Assembly: GCA_050084515.1 (NCBI GenBank)
Contig: CM114274.1
Location: 42,780,001 to 42,844,000 of the forward strand
DNA from: Blasia pusilla
Lineage: Eukaryota; Marchantiophyta; Marchantiopsida; Blasiales
DNA: 64,000 nucleotides
Reading direction: 5' to 3'
A model generated the notes under the pieces. That model saw nothing but the letters and a program-made list of their open reading frames with translations, had not been told where the DNA came from and did no database searches. Of this stretch, positions 12,641 through 24,241 are shown in pieces. Made by a program: the position numbers and the translations under genes. The first letter of the stretch is position 1, and every line of letters starts with the position of its first letter.

Positions 12641-12959
12641 GTTGAAACTACATCCATGCAACTGAAAGTTCTTCTATGACCAGATTGAGTACTTGATTCA
12701 TACGATATATCCAAATGGCCTTGGTGTTCAACAAATAAAGGTAGAGGCTATCTCACACATTCCACGCCCTACAGATTGTGAGTCAAGTTCGAGCATTCAT
12801 AGGATTGGAAAACTTCTATTGATGGTACATCAAGGGTTTAGTTTGATTTCGGAGCCACTAACCTTGATGAACAAGGTGAATCATGAGTGGCACTTGGGGA
12901 TCAGTAGGAGAGATCATTTCAACTGCTCAAGGATACATTGACGCTTGCACTTATACTAA

Positions 12960-13330
12960 GGAGACTTATCACGGAAACATCCTTTCTAGTTGCATACATA
13001 TTGGAGTATGTTAGGACTTGGACCAATGCTCACCATTTGTGGTGGCGTACGCTAGTTGCTAGAACAGTGTTGTAGAGGCGAAGTATAGCTCGTATGAGGG
13101 TGAGTGATTGGTTGCAGTGTGGGTTGTCGCACATTTCCGATGTTATTTAATATTTGGAAATGCCTTTACCATCATTACTAATGACCAACCACTTAAGTGG
13201 TTGATGGAGTCTAACAAGCTTACATGAAAGCTTGCAAGGTGGGCTCTTTTATTACAAGAGTATGACTTTCAAGTGGTATATCAACTAAAGACACTCAACC
13301 AATATGCACATGATTTGAGTTGTAAGCCAT
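12960..13330 (+). pseudogene. Gypsy RNase H remnant
   Basis: The translation with stops gives an EAKYSSYEGE-like motif, WVVAHFRCYLFGN and DQPLKWLMESNKL, then YDFQVVYQL. This is the standard end of Ty3/gypsy RNase H and matches 47551-47781 on the minus strand. Confidence 0.7.
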
Positions 13331-13729
13331 GCTTAAGCCAGCGAGATGCGACTAGAATCTATTGGCATGTAGAGAGTGATGAGAAGATGGTGTCGAGATG
13401 GCTCGCGATAGCCTTTTTAGGCTTGTTGGCTGTGGAGAGCTAGAGTGTTGAGATTTTGATGACGAAGTCTGATGGAGAGTCCTTAATTAGATCCAGAGGT
13501 TGGTGAGGAGGCAATAGGTGGCCGAGATATCCACGAGGATGGAGTAATCTTGGTGTACCTAGCAGCATTGCGAGCACAATGGGTGCTAGAAAATAGGATT
13601 GAATCCTACAACAAACCTGATGATTCTGATGGGAGGGAACGCATGTGTTACGAGGTTGGGAGGATGGTAGAATAGTGCCTTATCCTTCGTAGAGAGCACA
13701 TTTGGTGCAATATGCCTACAAGGAGTTGA

Positions 13730-14178
13730 GTCACTTTGGAGTGAAGTAGGCGTACAACTTGCTCCAAATAGAGCATTGATGGCCTGGAGAGGCATGCAGA
13801 CCGACGTTCAACAATTTGTTGCCAGATGCATGGTATGTGATCGCGTCTGGGAGTCATTTAATGTTTTGATTCCATAGTTGCATCCACTATTGTTCATGGG
13901 TTTAGGCTATGAATGGAGTTTGGATTTTACAAGACCTTTACCTTTGACAGAGCGTCTTATTTGTTATGTATTGGTAATGGTCAAGCACTTATCAAAGAGG
14001 ATAGAGTTGGTTGCATTTCCGGAAAAAGCAAGTGAGGGAGTAGCATATGCCTTTGTAGATCAAGTGCTAAGTCATAGTGGCGTACCAACTAAAGTGTTGA
14101 TAGAACAGGATACAAAGTTTCTTGGGGAGTTTCAGGCCTTCTCTAATCAGTCGTTGATCGACCACCGCACTACTCGGT
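13730..14178 (+). pseudogene. Gypsy integrase core, first part
   Basis: GYEWSLDFTRPLP (near 13907-13945) carries the first catalytic Asp. VLIEQDTKFLGEFQAF (near 14094-14140) holds the second catalytic region, and LIDHRTT ends the segment just before an insertion. Upstream 13.3-13.73 kb has weak traces of the zinc-binding N-terminus. Confidence 0.8.
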
Positions 14179-14668
14179 GAGATCATCTTGAGGCTAGCTC
14201 CATAACGATACCCATTTTTCATTTTCTTGTGCCATATGACAGATGTAGGAAACAAAGCTTGGGCTTTTTATTTTATCTAAGTCTATAAAAAAGAAACCAT
14301 AGCGCAAAAACCCCAATGCATTATTTTGCTTTTTTTATGTTCTGATCATCCTTATGTATAGGCTCAATGGCGCTTCGCGCCTTTACTTATTTTATTACTG
14401 AAAGCAAAAAGGGATCCGAAGGCACGAAGAGGGAGAGGCCCGGAGGGCTCAACCTACCGGTTTAAAAAAGATATAAATATTTTTTTGTGACGGACCCTAC
14501 ACCAAGTATATTCTTGATGTAATACAAGATCCGTAGATTGTACTTGCCTTGTCTGAATCCGTGGGATAAGTTGCTAAAGACAACTTGGAGGATCCAGTGT
14601 TTAACCATGTCGTTGCCTTGGTTCCAAGGGGCTGTAACCCCGACAACATCACCTTTGAAGATAGGCTC
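14179..14668 (-). mobile_element. Insertion in integrase, possible organelle-derived DNA
   Basis: The integrase reading stops after LIDHRTT and resumes at KADGLGKRVVQ near 14671, so about 490 bp is foreign to the element. On the minus strand an open frame (14700-14462) gives WNQGNDMVKHW and NLRILYYIKNILGVGSV. The latter looks like the second half of a LAGLIDADG-type intron homing endonuclease, as found in plant and algal mitochondrial introns. The flank (GGCGCTTCGCGCC, CGAAGAGGGAGAGGCCCGG) also has a mitochondrial look. I read it as a likely nuclear copy of organelle DNA. No clear target duplication was seen. Confidence 0.4.
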
Positions 14669-14928
14669 TAAAGCGGATGGACTAGGGAAGAGAGTTGTTC
14701 AAATGGTGAAGAGAGGTTTACAAAAGTATGGCTTGCAGACAAGTCATCTAGGAGATTGGGACATACAAATGTTGTGGTTAGCAATGGGATACACATTCAG
14801 GAGATATGTATCCTTAGCATCTTTCTTACCGTAATTATTGCTTTGTGGTTGAGAGTGTGATTTACGTCTGGCCATTCTTCACAATGTTTGTGAGGTATTG
14901 AACCTTTATAACCTTGATGCATGGATGC
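14669..14928 (+). pseudogene. Gypsy integrase, middle part
   Basis: KADGLGKRVVQMVKRGL, DIQMLWLAMGYTF and SLASFLP continue the integrase after the first insertion. Farther on, NVCEVLNLYNLDAWM runs up to the second insertion. In the family this stretch contains the third catalytic residue (Glu in the ADGL-x-ER motif); here it reads GKR, so Glu is lost. Confidence 0.75.
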
Positions 14929-17465
14929 TCGGGGGGGTCACTATATGAAAGGCTCTACATCACCAATGACCTTTTAGGGTGTAGACCCCCTAACTTATAA
15001 GTGAAAAACTTTTTTTTCTCACCCTTATGTACTTTAAAGGAGTCATTTTTCATTTTTGGTACCCCTAAAATTCTTTATGTAAAGCAATCACTTGAAATAA
15101 ATAAGGCCTTGAAAGAAAAGAAAAGAAAAGAAAAGTACCATGTTAAATTAACATCCAACATGTTGTCCTTACAATATGATAGAGGGGGATTCAACCCCTA
15201 ATTGAGCAAGAAGCTTAATCAGCCAATCTATCATGCCCCTAGCCTACTCCCTCCCACTAACCTACTCACAATTCAAGAGTGTCAAGTACACTCTAAGCAC
15301 AATCCACAAAATATTGAATCCAACATGTCTCAAACATTAAAAAACTCACCAAGATCAACTCATACTCTAAATGTATGTAGTCAAAGCATGTAAGTCAACT
15401 GAATCAAGTACACATATTCTATCTTTTACCCTTGATTTCATTGTCAAATTCACATCAAAAGTCACCATTTTAATATCAATCCATTGCATATCTATTGCAT
15501 CAAAAGTGAACAAGGTTTTGTTGTTACCATGGCCGAAAGACTTGTACCAATTACACATGACACGAAAAATGCCTCTCTTCTGTCTAGAAGGAGGTATATG
15601 CATGTCCATCAAGTCCAAGGCCGTACGACCCCTTGACCAATGTGTATCATTCTTTTGAATCATAAATATAATACGCCCCAACTAATACTCCTTTTTTGCA
15701 ACTCTTGCCTCCACTGCAAGTTGTGTCTCTTTTCCCTTCCTTTTCTTTGACTTTTTTGATCTTGTGGAAGCGCCAATGTCTGCTCTAGATTCAAACAAAA
15801 GTGCGATATCACCACCAACATCAACCAAAAAAGTTGGGCAACTAGGATCACTCTCCTTTCCCTTGCCAATAGTGTAATATGCCTTTTGGGCTATTCGAGT
15901 TAGCGTGTCCTTTGACATGAAAGGATTGCAAGACAACCGATTTACAAGGGTGGATCTATAGATAATATTGCCCTCATAAGTTATAGTAGACACTATTGTA
16001 TGGGGAATCGCCATAGTAGTCAGTTTTTCTCGAAAACCAAGCTCACAAAGAATTGTGAATTTTCAAGTGTTTTTGGAAAGCTCAAAGATTAGAATATGAT
16101 TGGCAACAAGCAAAAAAATTTGATTCGCTGATCACTCTATACAGAAGTGTCCACAAGAGACGACATTGGTTTTATCTCTTAACCATATATTTTGTGTTGG
16201 AAAACTACGGGCGCAACTGAATACTGCAGTTGAGTGCTCGTTCGAGTTTGGTGCATGGTGGCATTACAAGAGGCAAGCGCATGGTGGCTCCGTGGAGAAG
16301 CACATGACTGCAGCGGAGAGATGGCAAGGAGAGGAAGATTTTTTTTGAGCGCATTAGGTTGCAAATATCTCTCTTACATGACCAAATCTGATTTCCCCCA
16401 TGATCAAATGTGAATCAAAAGAGAGAGAGAGAGAGGTCACATGCTTACCTCAATCATATTGAAAACAAGAGGATAGATAACAATAAGCCGACCAATGTCG
16501 AACAATGATGAATAAACTTGAACAAAAAGTCGAAATTATAGACATACACAAACGATGCTAGAGAAGCACAGTTGCTCCGTCCGAGGTTCCAGTATCGCAA
16601 GATGTAGATCCAATTGAAAAAAAAAGCCTTGAGCTGCTTCACGAGCTCTTTCACAAGTAGGTGTTAGTCATCACAGATCGAAGAAAGATTTTCAACATGT
16701 CCGCTATTTGGGAAGAACTCAACAGAGGATTGATCAAAGCTTGATCGATTATCAAACCTCCCTACAACCCCCCTGCAACTTGCTTGCAAGCTCCTCTTTT
16801 GAGTGGCGGTTGTTCGTATTTCCTTGGAAGGTTTTTCCCTAAACCCAAACCCGGTTCAATTCTACTCGGGAGAAATAGTGGGAAAATGGTTAAGGGAGAA
16901 AACCATTTAAGAAAAAACTATCTTTTTCCCTCTAAATTTCCCTACAAAGAATCAAAGAATTTCCTACCTAGGGAGGAAATTATTATATAAAACTAAAATA
17001 AATATAAATAAATTTTATGCAAAAAATCCATATTATTATGGGAGAGTGCCTTCTTGATTTGTAAACACCTCTTTGCTTGACACATGGCAACTGGAAGCAA
17101 GAAAATATTTCACATGCTACGGGAAGTAAAAAATAAAATTTTTATGTGCAGCATCATTAATCTCTTCCCTTCACACGCTATACGCTAGCTCCTCAAACAC
17201 TTTTTTATCTCCTGTGCATCACATGGGCATCTTATTAATATGTATTATATATATTTTTTGAGTATTAACCCTATCTTATGTGAATGTCTTCCATGGAAGG
17301 GAAACTAAGATAAAGACCTTATTGTTCTTTTCAGAGCGCCATGGAATAAATTGAACCCTATTGTTCTTCCACAAAACTTAATAAGTCTTTCAAGGGACGC
17401 AATTAAAAAACCTCTTACTTTGTCGGACATGATGGGGCATATTTGTGGAAGTGAGACCCCTGAGT
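14929..17465. mobile_element. 2.5-kb hAT-like insertion with 8-bp target duplication
   Basis: The integrase coding sequence is cut at GATGCATGGATGC and resumes with the same ATGGATGC (14921-14928 and 17466-17473), then CAAGC. Removing the insert restores the expected DAWMQA reading. The ends are imperfect inverted repeats: TCGGGGGGGTCACT on the left and, reversed, TCAGGGGTCTCACT near the right end with two extra bases. An 8-bp duplication fits the hAT superfamily. The interior is AT-rich; 15116-15136 is a GAAAA tandem. The block around 17018-17065 recurs reversed at 34137-34180. Confidence 0.65.
15367..16014 (-). pseudogene. Unrecognised reading frame inside insertion
   Basis: Two overlapping minus-strand frames (16014-15682 and 15681-15367) probably form one gene with a frameshift. 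The first half starts MAIPHTIVS, has a neutral middle (FLVDVGGDIALLF) and a lysine-rich segment (KSKKRKGKE). I recognise no transposase motif. It may be the remnant protein of the element that carries it. Confidence 0.3.
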
Positions 17466-17995
17466 ATGGATGCAAGCATATTCTTGAAGGGATGAGTTGT
17501 TCGGAGAGGTATGCCCATAGCGTTTTAGAACTTGAGGATTGTGCAATATCGGGATTCTTTGAGGTATTTAACTATTCGAGGAGGTAGTTATCGACCAACG
17601 ATCCAGAGGTTTCATGAGGGAGACTATGTCTATTCGCAACAGCCCCCACCTACGACGTTGGATGTGATTGTATGGCGCATCATCTTGAGAATGCATGATG
17701 TATTGTCATCTGGTATGCTCTTATTGGAGGGACACAATGGTATGATTTGGAAGGACCATGTGCCTAACTATGTACCATGTCACCTTCCTAATATTTATGA
17801 TATTGGTGATCTGAGCTTATTAATTGTTCCTAAAGGTTTGCGTTGTATGTTGTGTGGGTCTGCCTGTGGTGCAGCCACTATGCTAGTCTATGACGAGTGT
17901 TCAAGAGGGTGGCACATGGCATGTTTGACGCCACCTCTCACTAAGATTTTACGAGGATGATGGATGTGCCCCAGATGTACATAGAGTAGAGAATA
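17466..17995 (+). pseudogene. Gypsy integrase C-terminus with PHD-finger-like tail
   Basis: After the insertion the polyprotein continues: QYRDSLRYLTIRGGSYRP, FHEGDYVY (the GPY/F-like region), ILRMHDVLSSGMLLLEG, then CHLPNI. The final about 60 residues read CMLCGSACG, MLVYDECSRGWHMACLTPPL, WMCPRC, which is a PHD-type zinc finger (C-x2-C ... GWH-x2-C ... C-x2-C). One stop (TGA for a Gly- or Trp-type codon) precedes WMCPRC, and CDxC has become YDEC. The PHD may target integration to modified histones, by analogy with integrase chromodomains; that is inference. Confidence 0.65.
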
Positions 17996-19200
17996 TGTAG
18001 TCCTAGATTCATACTTGTGTTTGTGATGTGGATAATAAGAGGGCGACTAACAATTGGGCCACATGAGCATCCGACCTTTTTGCTCTTAGCATCCTAGAGA
18101 TGTGTGTCATGATAGGTAGGAATAGATGGCTATTTGGAGTTAGAGAGACCTAACCACTAGCTAGGGGGGCGATTGGAGATATTTTGGTTATGGATCTTCT
18201 TGATGTTTGGATGCCGTGATCTCGTTCCCTATTTTTGGTCCCTTAGTCGGGATTACCCTAAAAGCACTATGTTACCTAGTTGTTCGGGACTTTATGTGAT
18301 TTTTACTTCTTCAAAATTGATGTCATTGTGGTGTTTTGAGACTAAATGTTTAGGTGGTCCACCTTCATTATAATTTGGAAATCTTACATACAAGTAAAAC
18401 TCATCATATCTTATCAATTCAACTAGGCACCCCTACTCACTATCAATAATCTAAAGTAAAAATTCTCCACTTATTTACAACTTATGGTAAATTATCCCCC
18501 CTAGTTTCATCTAAACCATTTAGATTTCCCCTTTTATTTTCACCATAGCTACCTTGGCATCCTATGGCACACCATTTGGGGAAATACATATGCAACCTCG
18601 GCTTGTGAGGAGGGGAGTTTGAGACATACATATGTCGTAAAATGTGGATTTGAACGATCTCATGTGCATCCGATGAAATCATGTAGTAGCACTCACCAAT
18701 GTATCTTGTAGTTAACATGCATCTTTGTGAAAGACGTTTGTCTTTTTTCTAAAATCTGATAATCTTTATCTCTTAGACCTCATCAAGGGGTCCCCATTGA
18801 TCGCACCGTCGGGAACCTTGTGTCTATACCTAGGGTGTGCGTTGTTGGATATAGCCACGCTATTCTGTAATAACATGGCCTGGTTAGAGAAACATAGACC
18901 TAACGGTTAAACGAATAGTTAGCTTGCTATTTGATCATTGATCAACTCTACTTTATTCCACCGCAAGAAAAGATTAGGCCGATGAGAATACTTTGGATTT
19001 TTGTTTGTAGTTGCACGTCAGAAACATGAATGGATTGTTTTAAACCCAAAAAGAAACTCCATGCTCAGTATTTTCTCTTTTAAAATCAAAATACAAAGTA
19101 ACTCCACGATTTGGACGCCGGCTGGAAGGGATTTAGTCACAATTGCTGGTTGTGTGACGATACATACAAGGCGTCATGAAACAAACAACGATAATAAATA
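17996..19200. other. Non-coding, gypsy 3' flank
   Basis: Only short shadow frames. A purine tract near 18160 could be the retroelement polypurine tract. From 18.4 kb the sequence becomes AT-rich. I see no gene, RNA or repeat that I can name. Confidence 0.3.
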
Positions 19201-20720
19201 AAGAGATTACCTTACTTGGTAGATTTAGAGGATCGCATAACTTTGGCTGACGGGAAAACCGGCCTTTTCCTCCATGTGGTCGGACGGGATTAGAGTTAGC
19301 GGCCGCTCACATTAGTTCAACGAGTAACAAGGGAGCTTTGAGCGGTGTACGTGCGCCACCTAATACGACCGGCCGGTTGCCCCGGTGCACTATACATCAC
19401 TTCGAGTCTTCTTCGTGGAAAGTTTATAAGAACTCTCGGAGCAAATCCTTAGGGAAAGTCCTGCGTACTAAGTTAATACACGAGGAGATCCAGCGCTCGA
19501 TACAAGAGGAGTTGTCGAAAGGTAGTGGGTGGGATCGTTGAGGTGCAAACCGTACAAGAACGAGCTCGTGGGCCCCATGCCTGCCATATCATCCGAACTC
19601 CTGGAATGAAGATCTCGGCGGCCTTTCCCAATTTCACTCGATAACTCACCGGGTATGACAGCTGCTCGCACTTTTCGGTCATTTACTCCCCGAGCCCCCG
19701 GTCCGGACCCCACCGATAGCCGCAGACCTCTGAATCCCAAGTCACGTAAGGCAGTAGTTCCTTCCGTTTTGCGGTAACTTTACCCTCCGCGACTTCGGTG
19801 TTCTTCTATCGTGGCGAGGCCGCGCAGGGAGCCACTCTTCATTTTTGCATTTCTACTGTTGAGGCGAATGTCTGACAGTACTGGAAAGGATGGACAAAAA
19901 ATTCGGCGAACAAAGCGGTCTGGAGGAACACGGTATCGCGAGATGGTATCTCAAACCGTTGGAGGTTTTCGCAAGAATCCAAATTGCAAACCGGCTGGCT
20001 GTAATAGGAAAGGGGGAATGCTCGGCTCCGTGTCAAGACCCACGGGATAAAGAGACGAAGAAAATTGAAATGCATCAGCGGTGGAATGGGGGATACTGGA
20101 AGGAAGTGCACTACAGTAGTAGAGTAGAGAGCGGAGGGGCGGGCTCCACGATGTTGATTCTGAGGAATCCGTCCGTCGTAATTAAGTTCCAAGACAGAGC
20201 TAATATCGGCTCATCCGCTTTCCCGTGAGAGAACACGCTTGCATCATGTGGGTCCCACGACTTGCTCTAGAGCTCTACGGTGGTTCTCGCATTCGCAATC
20301 CCAGATTGCGATAAGAAGACGTCTACTGTACATTCGGAGCTTAATTAAATCTGTCCGGCAGTGGCGTACTTACGTCTCTGCCGGAATATGACGGATATTG
20401 TGGTTTGCGGCCGTGCGGCTGCTAAGGTCGAGGCCGTAAGGCGTGGATATCCGCAAACCGGTTTCCGTAAACAGATAGAAATCCGCCCTCAACGCATGTA
20501 CTTTTCCTTACGATCTTGATCTAGCGCTGCGGATGGTTTCACCGAAGTTGGAAAGGTGTCGCAAAATCCAATTCTCGAACTGTTCATGCGGCAAAGTTTG
20601 GGAGCACTACGGGAATAGGGCTCTCCCCTTGGCGTATAAGACACTCGCCTTTAGCCGGAAGTCATGTGTACTCAGTTGCGAGGGTCGACGCCGTAAGGAA
20701 ATGAAGGGAGGTGGTTCCGA
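19200..20720. other. GC- and CpG-rich segment, unassigned
   Basis: The base composition changes sharply near 19.2 kb. The segment has many CpGs (GGCCGGTTGCCCCGG, GCGGCCGC) and short hairpins, for example CCGGCAG opposite CTGCCGG (20356-20384) and GGTTTGCGG opposite CCGCAAACC (20402-20459). It lacks long open frames with domain motifs and does not match rRNA landmarks that I know. It may be a distal promoter or island of the RCC1 gene, or single-copy spacer. Confidence 0.3.
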
Positions 20721-21507
20721 GCGCAGGACACTTGGTTGAGGAGAAAGGGATGACCGGACCAGGCGGTGACGGACGTGCTCGAGGTGTTAATGAGGTGAAA
20801 AGTCAGGATGTAGTAAACGTCAAAAGTTGCCACCCCTTCCCTTTCCTCCCGAACGACTCTGGTTCTCCCCCTGCCCGCCCTCGTCGGTGTCTCCTCTCAC
20901 CCGTCCGTCATGACGCCCTCGCGGTGAGGCAGGGCTGGGATGGTAACTTGGAGCGTGTGGGGTGTTCGGAGGATGGACGGCTCACTCCAGACCTCCTCGT
21001 TTCTGTTCTTTGTTAGGAAGGAGTTGGAGGTGTTCCTAATTGAGCAAGTTATGGCGTGGGGATGAGTTAAATGCCGACACATCCTTGGCTCATCAGTGAC
21101 GGCAACATACTCTCCTCGCCTGTCTGGCGTCGTCTTGTCCTTCCATCCATCCGTCCGTCCGTCCGTCTCTCCATCCATCCAAATTTCTGGGTAAGCCCTC
21201 TGTCCTTCATTAGTGTTCTTCCTTTCCCTGGCGTTCGGATTCAGCTGCGTGCCTGCCATACTCTTGTCTGTTTTTGTGTTTATCGCACAAGCCATCCAGA
21301 CATAAAACTCTGTCCCCTTTCCTTGCCCTCCTGCTCGTTCTGTCTGCATTGCGCTGCTTTGGCACCCAGGCTAAATTTCTCCACCTCCACTCGTCCTTTC
21401 ACATGCTTTCCTCCCTCGCTCACTACCTCTCCGCCTGCTTATTGAGAAAGTCCATACACGAACAAAGTGAGAGAAGGGAGACGTCGCCTCCTCTTGAACC
21501 ATTGCAG

Positions 21508-21541
<34 letters not shown>

Positions 21542-24175
21542 GTCACGCCTTGTCCTGTCCTGTCTCGCCTGGCCTGGCCCTGGTCTTGCCTTGCCTCTCT
21601 TCTTCTGGGTCAGAGATCAAACCCATATCCCCACTCTTCTACTCGGCCCCTCCTCCTCGCCTGCCTGCCTCCCTCCTTCCCTACTGCAACTGCATCCATC
21701 TCTTCTCTGCTACTCAGCCTAGGGGCCACCCCCTAGGCCAGCAACCCGCATACAAGCTCTGCGTTCCCCAAGACGACTCAGTACCCTTTCAAGGGCTTCT
21801 ATCCTCCTGAATTTCTGCCCCTTGGAACACCTTCTCTTCTAATTTGTGTCTCTTCTCGTCATCCCCTCCTCTCATGACTCCCTTCCACTCTACCTGCCAC
21901 TGTTCTGCTCCAGGTTTGCCTTCTTCTTGCCCTCATTCTATCCAATTGCTACTGGAGGTCTAATTTCCACCGTATGCCGCTTACAAATCTGATCCGACCT
22001 GCGTCTGTGTTCTCTGCCAACCGACCCGTCTACTCCTCTTTATGAGCTCCCCCATTATTGTGGAACGTAGTGCTTGCCGGATCCTCGGGTCTTCCGTCTG
22101 ATTTTGGTGGCTGTACTCGAGAATTGGTCGTCAATTGTAGGACAATTCGTTCATTATCATCGGGAATGCAGAGAATGTCAGCGACCTGACGAGAGAGAAC
22201 AAGTACAGAAAAGCTTCACTCTTTCGTTTCCATATTGTTGTGCTTGTTTGCGTAATTGATGGCGTTTGATGGTTACAAGCGGTACAATTGCCATGTAAGT
22301 GCAATGCTTTCTTGTGGCATTTCAATTCTCACACATCTGCTGGGTCGCCGTGGCATGTACATCTCAATTATGAAAGCTAGGGAGTCTCCCGGAGGCGGCG
22401 GTCTTAACGTCTATCAGGAGATCTTCTTGCGATGTTGTCGTGTCGGTCGGCGTGGGTAGGGGCATAATTCGGGGGCGGCGACGGTTGTTGTTGATTGAAC
22501 ATACTGCATCGTTGAGTGCATGAGTCTCATATCAAACTCTTGTAGAACCCTGTTAGCCGTTTCATTTAGCAGTAGTGTTCAGTACATCCGTCTTTCGGAG
22601 TCCACATTTCATGGTTTAGCAAGGGACTCTGGCCTCTGGTGAACGGGAAGGTGCGATCTGCACATGGGATCGCTCGGCGTTGTAGAAGAATCATAGCCCT
22701 TTCACGATTGGGATGTCTCCCGTGAGACTTGCTTGTAGGTGTGCGCATACAAGTTAGAAACGCTTCCTCTAACTGTATCTAGAGACCAGCACGTATTAAT
22801 CCAATTTGGTTCTTGGTCTCGTTTAGCGTTCCTCGTGTTGTGTTTTCTTGCCCCAAAACTTGCCTTGAATGGAAAGAATGTTCTTATTGCGTTCCTAGTC
22901 TTGACTTTACCGACTACCTCCGTGGGTCGTGTAAGTCGTTGGAGTCCGCAAATTTGAGGAGTGAAGCGTGTAAGCAACATAGCTCTGCTGTGCGTTTGGT
23001 CGTATCCTTGCTGAATCGTACTTGAGATTGCAACATGGAATTGGTTGGGGTTTGTCCGTTTACCTCCCTGACTAAAGTGTTTCAACGGTGTTTGTTGCAC
23101 CGCGCCGTAGCGTGAGGTGACTGGTCGCTTCACCCTCTTCTCTCCACCCAACCCTGCTTTGTAGTCACTGTACTGTAGCCATGATTGCCCTTCAGCATCT
23201 GGTCTACTCTACAGTCGTAGTCGTAACTTTCTCACCAGTTTCCCGCGATCCATATATGCGGGTTCTCTTCTTCTAATTGATCGCTGTCTTCGCAAGTGGT
23301 AATCCTGTGGCTTTTACAGACTTCCGAATCTCTCTAAAGACTTGCCATCGCTTATTAGAGATCTCTTGGTCTCCTCTCTTCAGTGAAGTGTCTTTGATCA
23401 ACTTCGCTCTGCACAGAATTCCTCCTTCGCGCGTCTCTGCACTAAAACGTGCATCTTAGTGGTGATCACCCCAATCGATCATGGATTGTAGCAAAGACTG
23501 ATTCAGGTCGTCAGTTTGTTTCCAGTGACAAACCTTCTAAAAACCTCTAGATAATATCACTTTACTCAACTGTTTCCTTGGGTACTTGATTGCTTTTTCT
23601 TTTAGATGGAGGATGCATTACCCAGCTCAGCTACCTTCTCTGCAACTCAATTATCTAGAAACTCTTTGAGTGCAGAAAATGATTCGCTGTGTGCCAAGGA
23701 TTCTCTGAAAGGTTCATAGGTTCAATTGTCTAGAATACGTTGCAGTCAAAGACCTTGAGAGGTTTATTCCAAAGCATTCGCTTTTTTCTGATGCGAGAGT
23801 GATTGTAACCATCTGATGATGAAGTTTCCTTATGGTTCATCAGAAAAATCATGGAAGTATATGCAAATGATTTCCTTCGTCCTTGTCCTTGAACCACTTG
23901 TATCTCTCTAAAGATGTCTGTAATTTGTATGGCTGAGGAAGATTTCTCATAAGGAATAGGAAGAAATATTTCTCTCTACGAAACTGATATCATGATAATC
24001 CTTAGCGCGATGCAAAACGTAAGTCCAATTTCAAACATAGATATTCTTGGTGAAGATTAATTCTTGAAGATATGAATTGTTCATGGACCAGAGGTTTTGA
24101 AAGTGTTATTGTATCTGCTATAGTGTTTATACCTTTTTCACTAATATTTTCTTCGGTTGCTTGCTTTGTTTCTAG
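20721..24175 (+). promoter_or_regulatory. Upstream and 5' leader region of the RCC1 gene
   Basis: Pyrimidine-rich from 20.83 kb, with tandem TCCATCCATCCGTCCGTCCG (21140-21180). There is a (GA)n microsatellite at 21511-21540 and a CT-rich stretch to 21.9 kb. Such CT/GA tracts are common at plant transcription starts. A GGTAAGCC donor-like site at about 21191 and a TTTCTAG acceptor-like site at 24169-24175 suggest one or more introns in the leader. Exact transcript ends cannot be read. Confidence 0.35.
23607..23699 (+). other. Possible upstream exon of the RCC1 gene
   Basis: Preceded by TTTTCTTTTAG, it opens with ATG and reads MEDALPSSATFSATQ through KDSLK without a stop, then meets a GTTCAT donor-like site and a TAG three codons on. 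It could be an alternative first coding exon or an upstream frame in the leader. I could not join it to the 24242 frame with a clean phase, so it is left outside the CDS. Confidence 0.25.
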
Positions 24176-24241
24176 ACCAGACAACGGCTTAAAAGAGGAA
24201 GTCAAAAGGGGGCCACAGAAAGCTGCTTGAGCAGTAGCTAC

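Larger units (their letters stand above)
5711..18100 (+). mobile_element. Degraded Ty3/gypsy retrotransposon, copy 1
   Basis: An old element with domains in Ty3/gypsy order: gag (7.78 kb), protease region (9.5 kb), reverse transcriptase (12.1 kb), RNase H (13.0 kb), then integrase split over 13.88-14.18, 14.67-14.93 and 17.47-17.99 kb, with a PHD-like tail. Stops and frameshifts are frequent throughout. The start is placed at TGTCACCTCTTTTAGG, shared with 35703 and, reversed, 47445, which I read as an LTR start. A purine tract (CTAGGGGGGC, near 18160) may be the polypurine tract. No matching 3' LTR was found, so the right end is approximate. Confidence 0.75.

Noticed and set aside
19250-20500. 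Ribosomal RNA or spacer
   Set aside because: GC-rich, but none of the conserved 18S, 5.8S or 26S landmarks that I know could be found on either strand.
20897-21736. Several frames of 80-150 codons in the CT-rich region
   Set aside because: Low-complexity Ser/Pro/Leu- or Arg/Glu-rich products on both strands, best explained by the CT/GA-rich leader.
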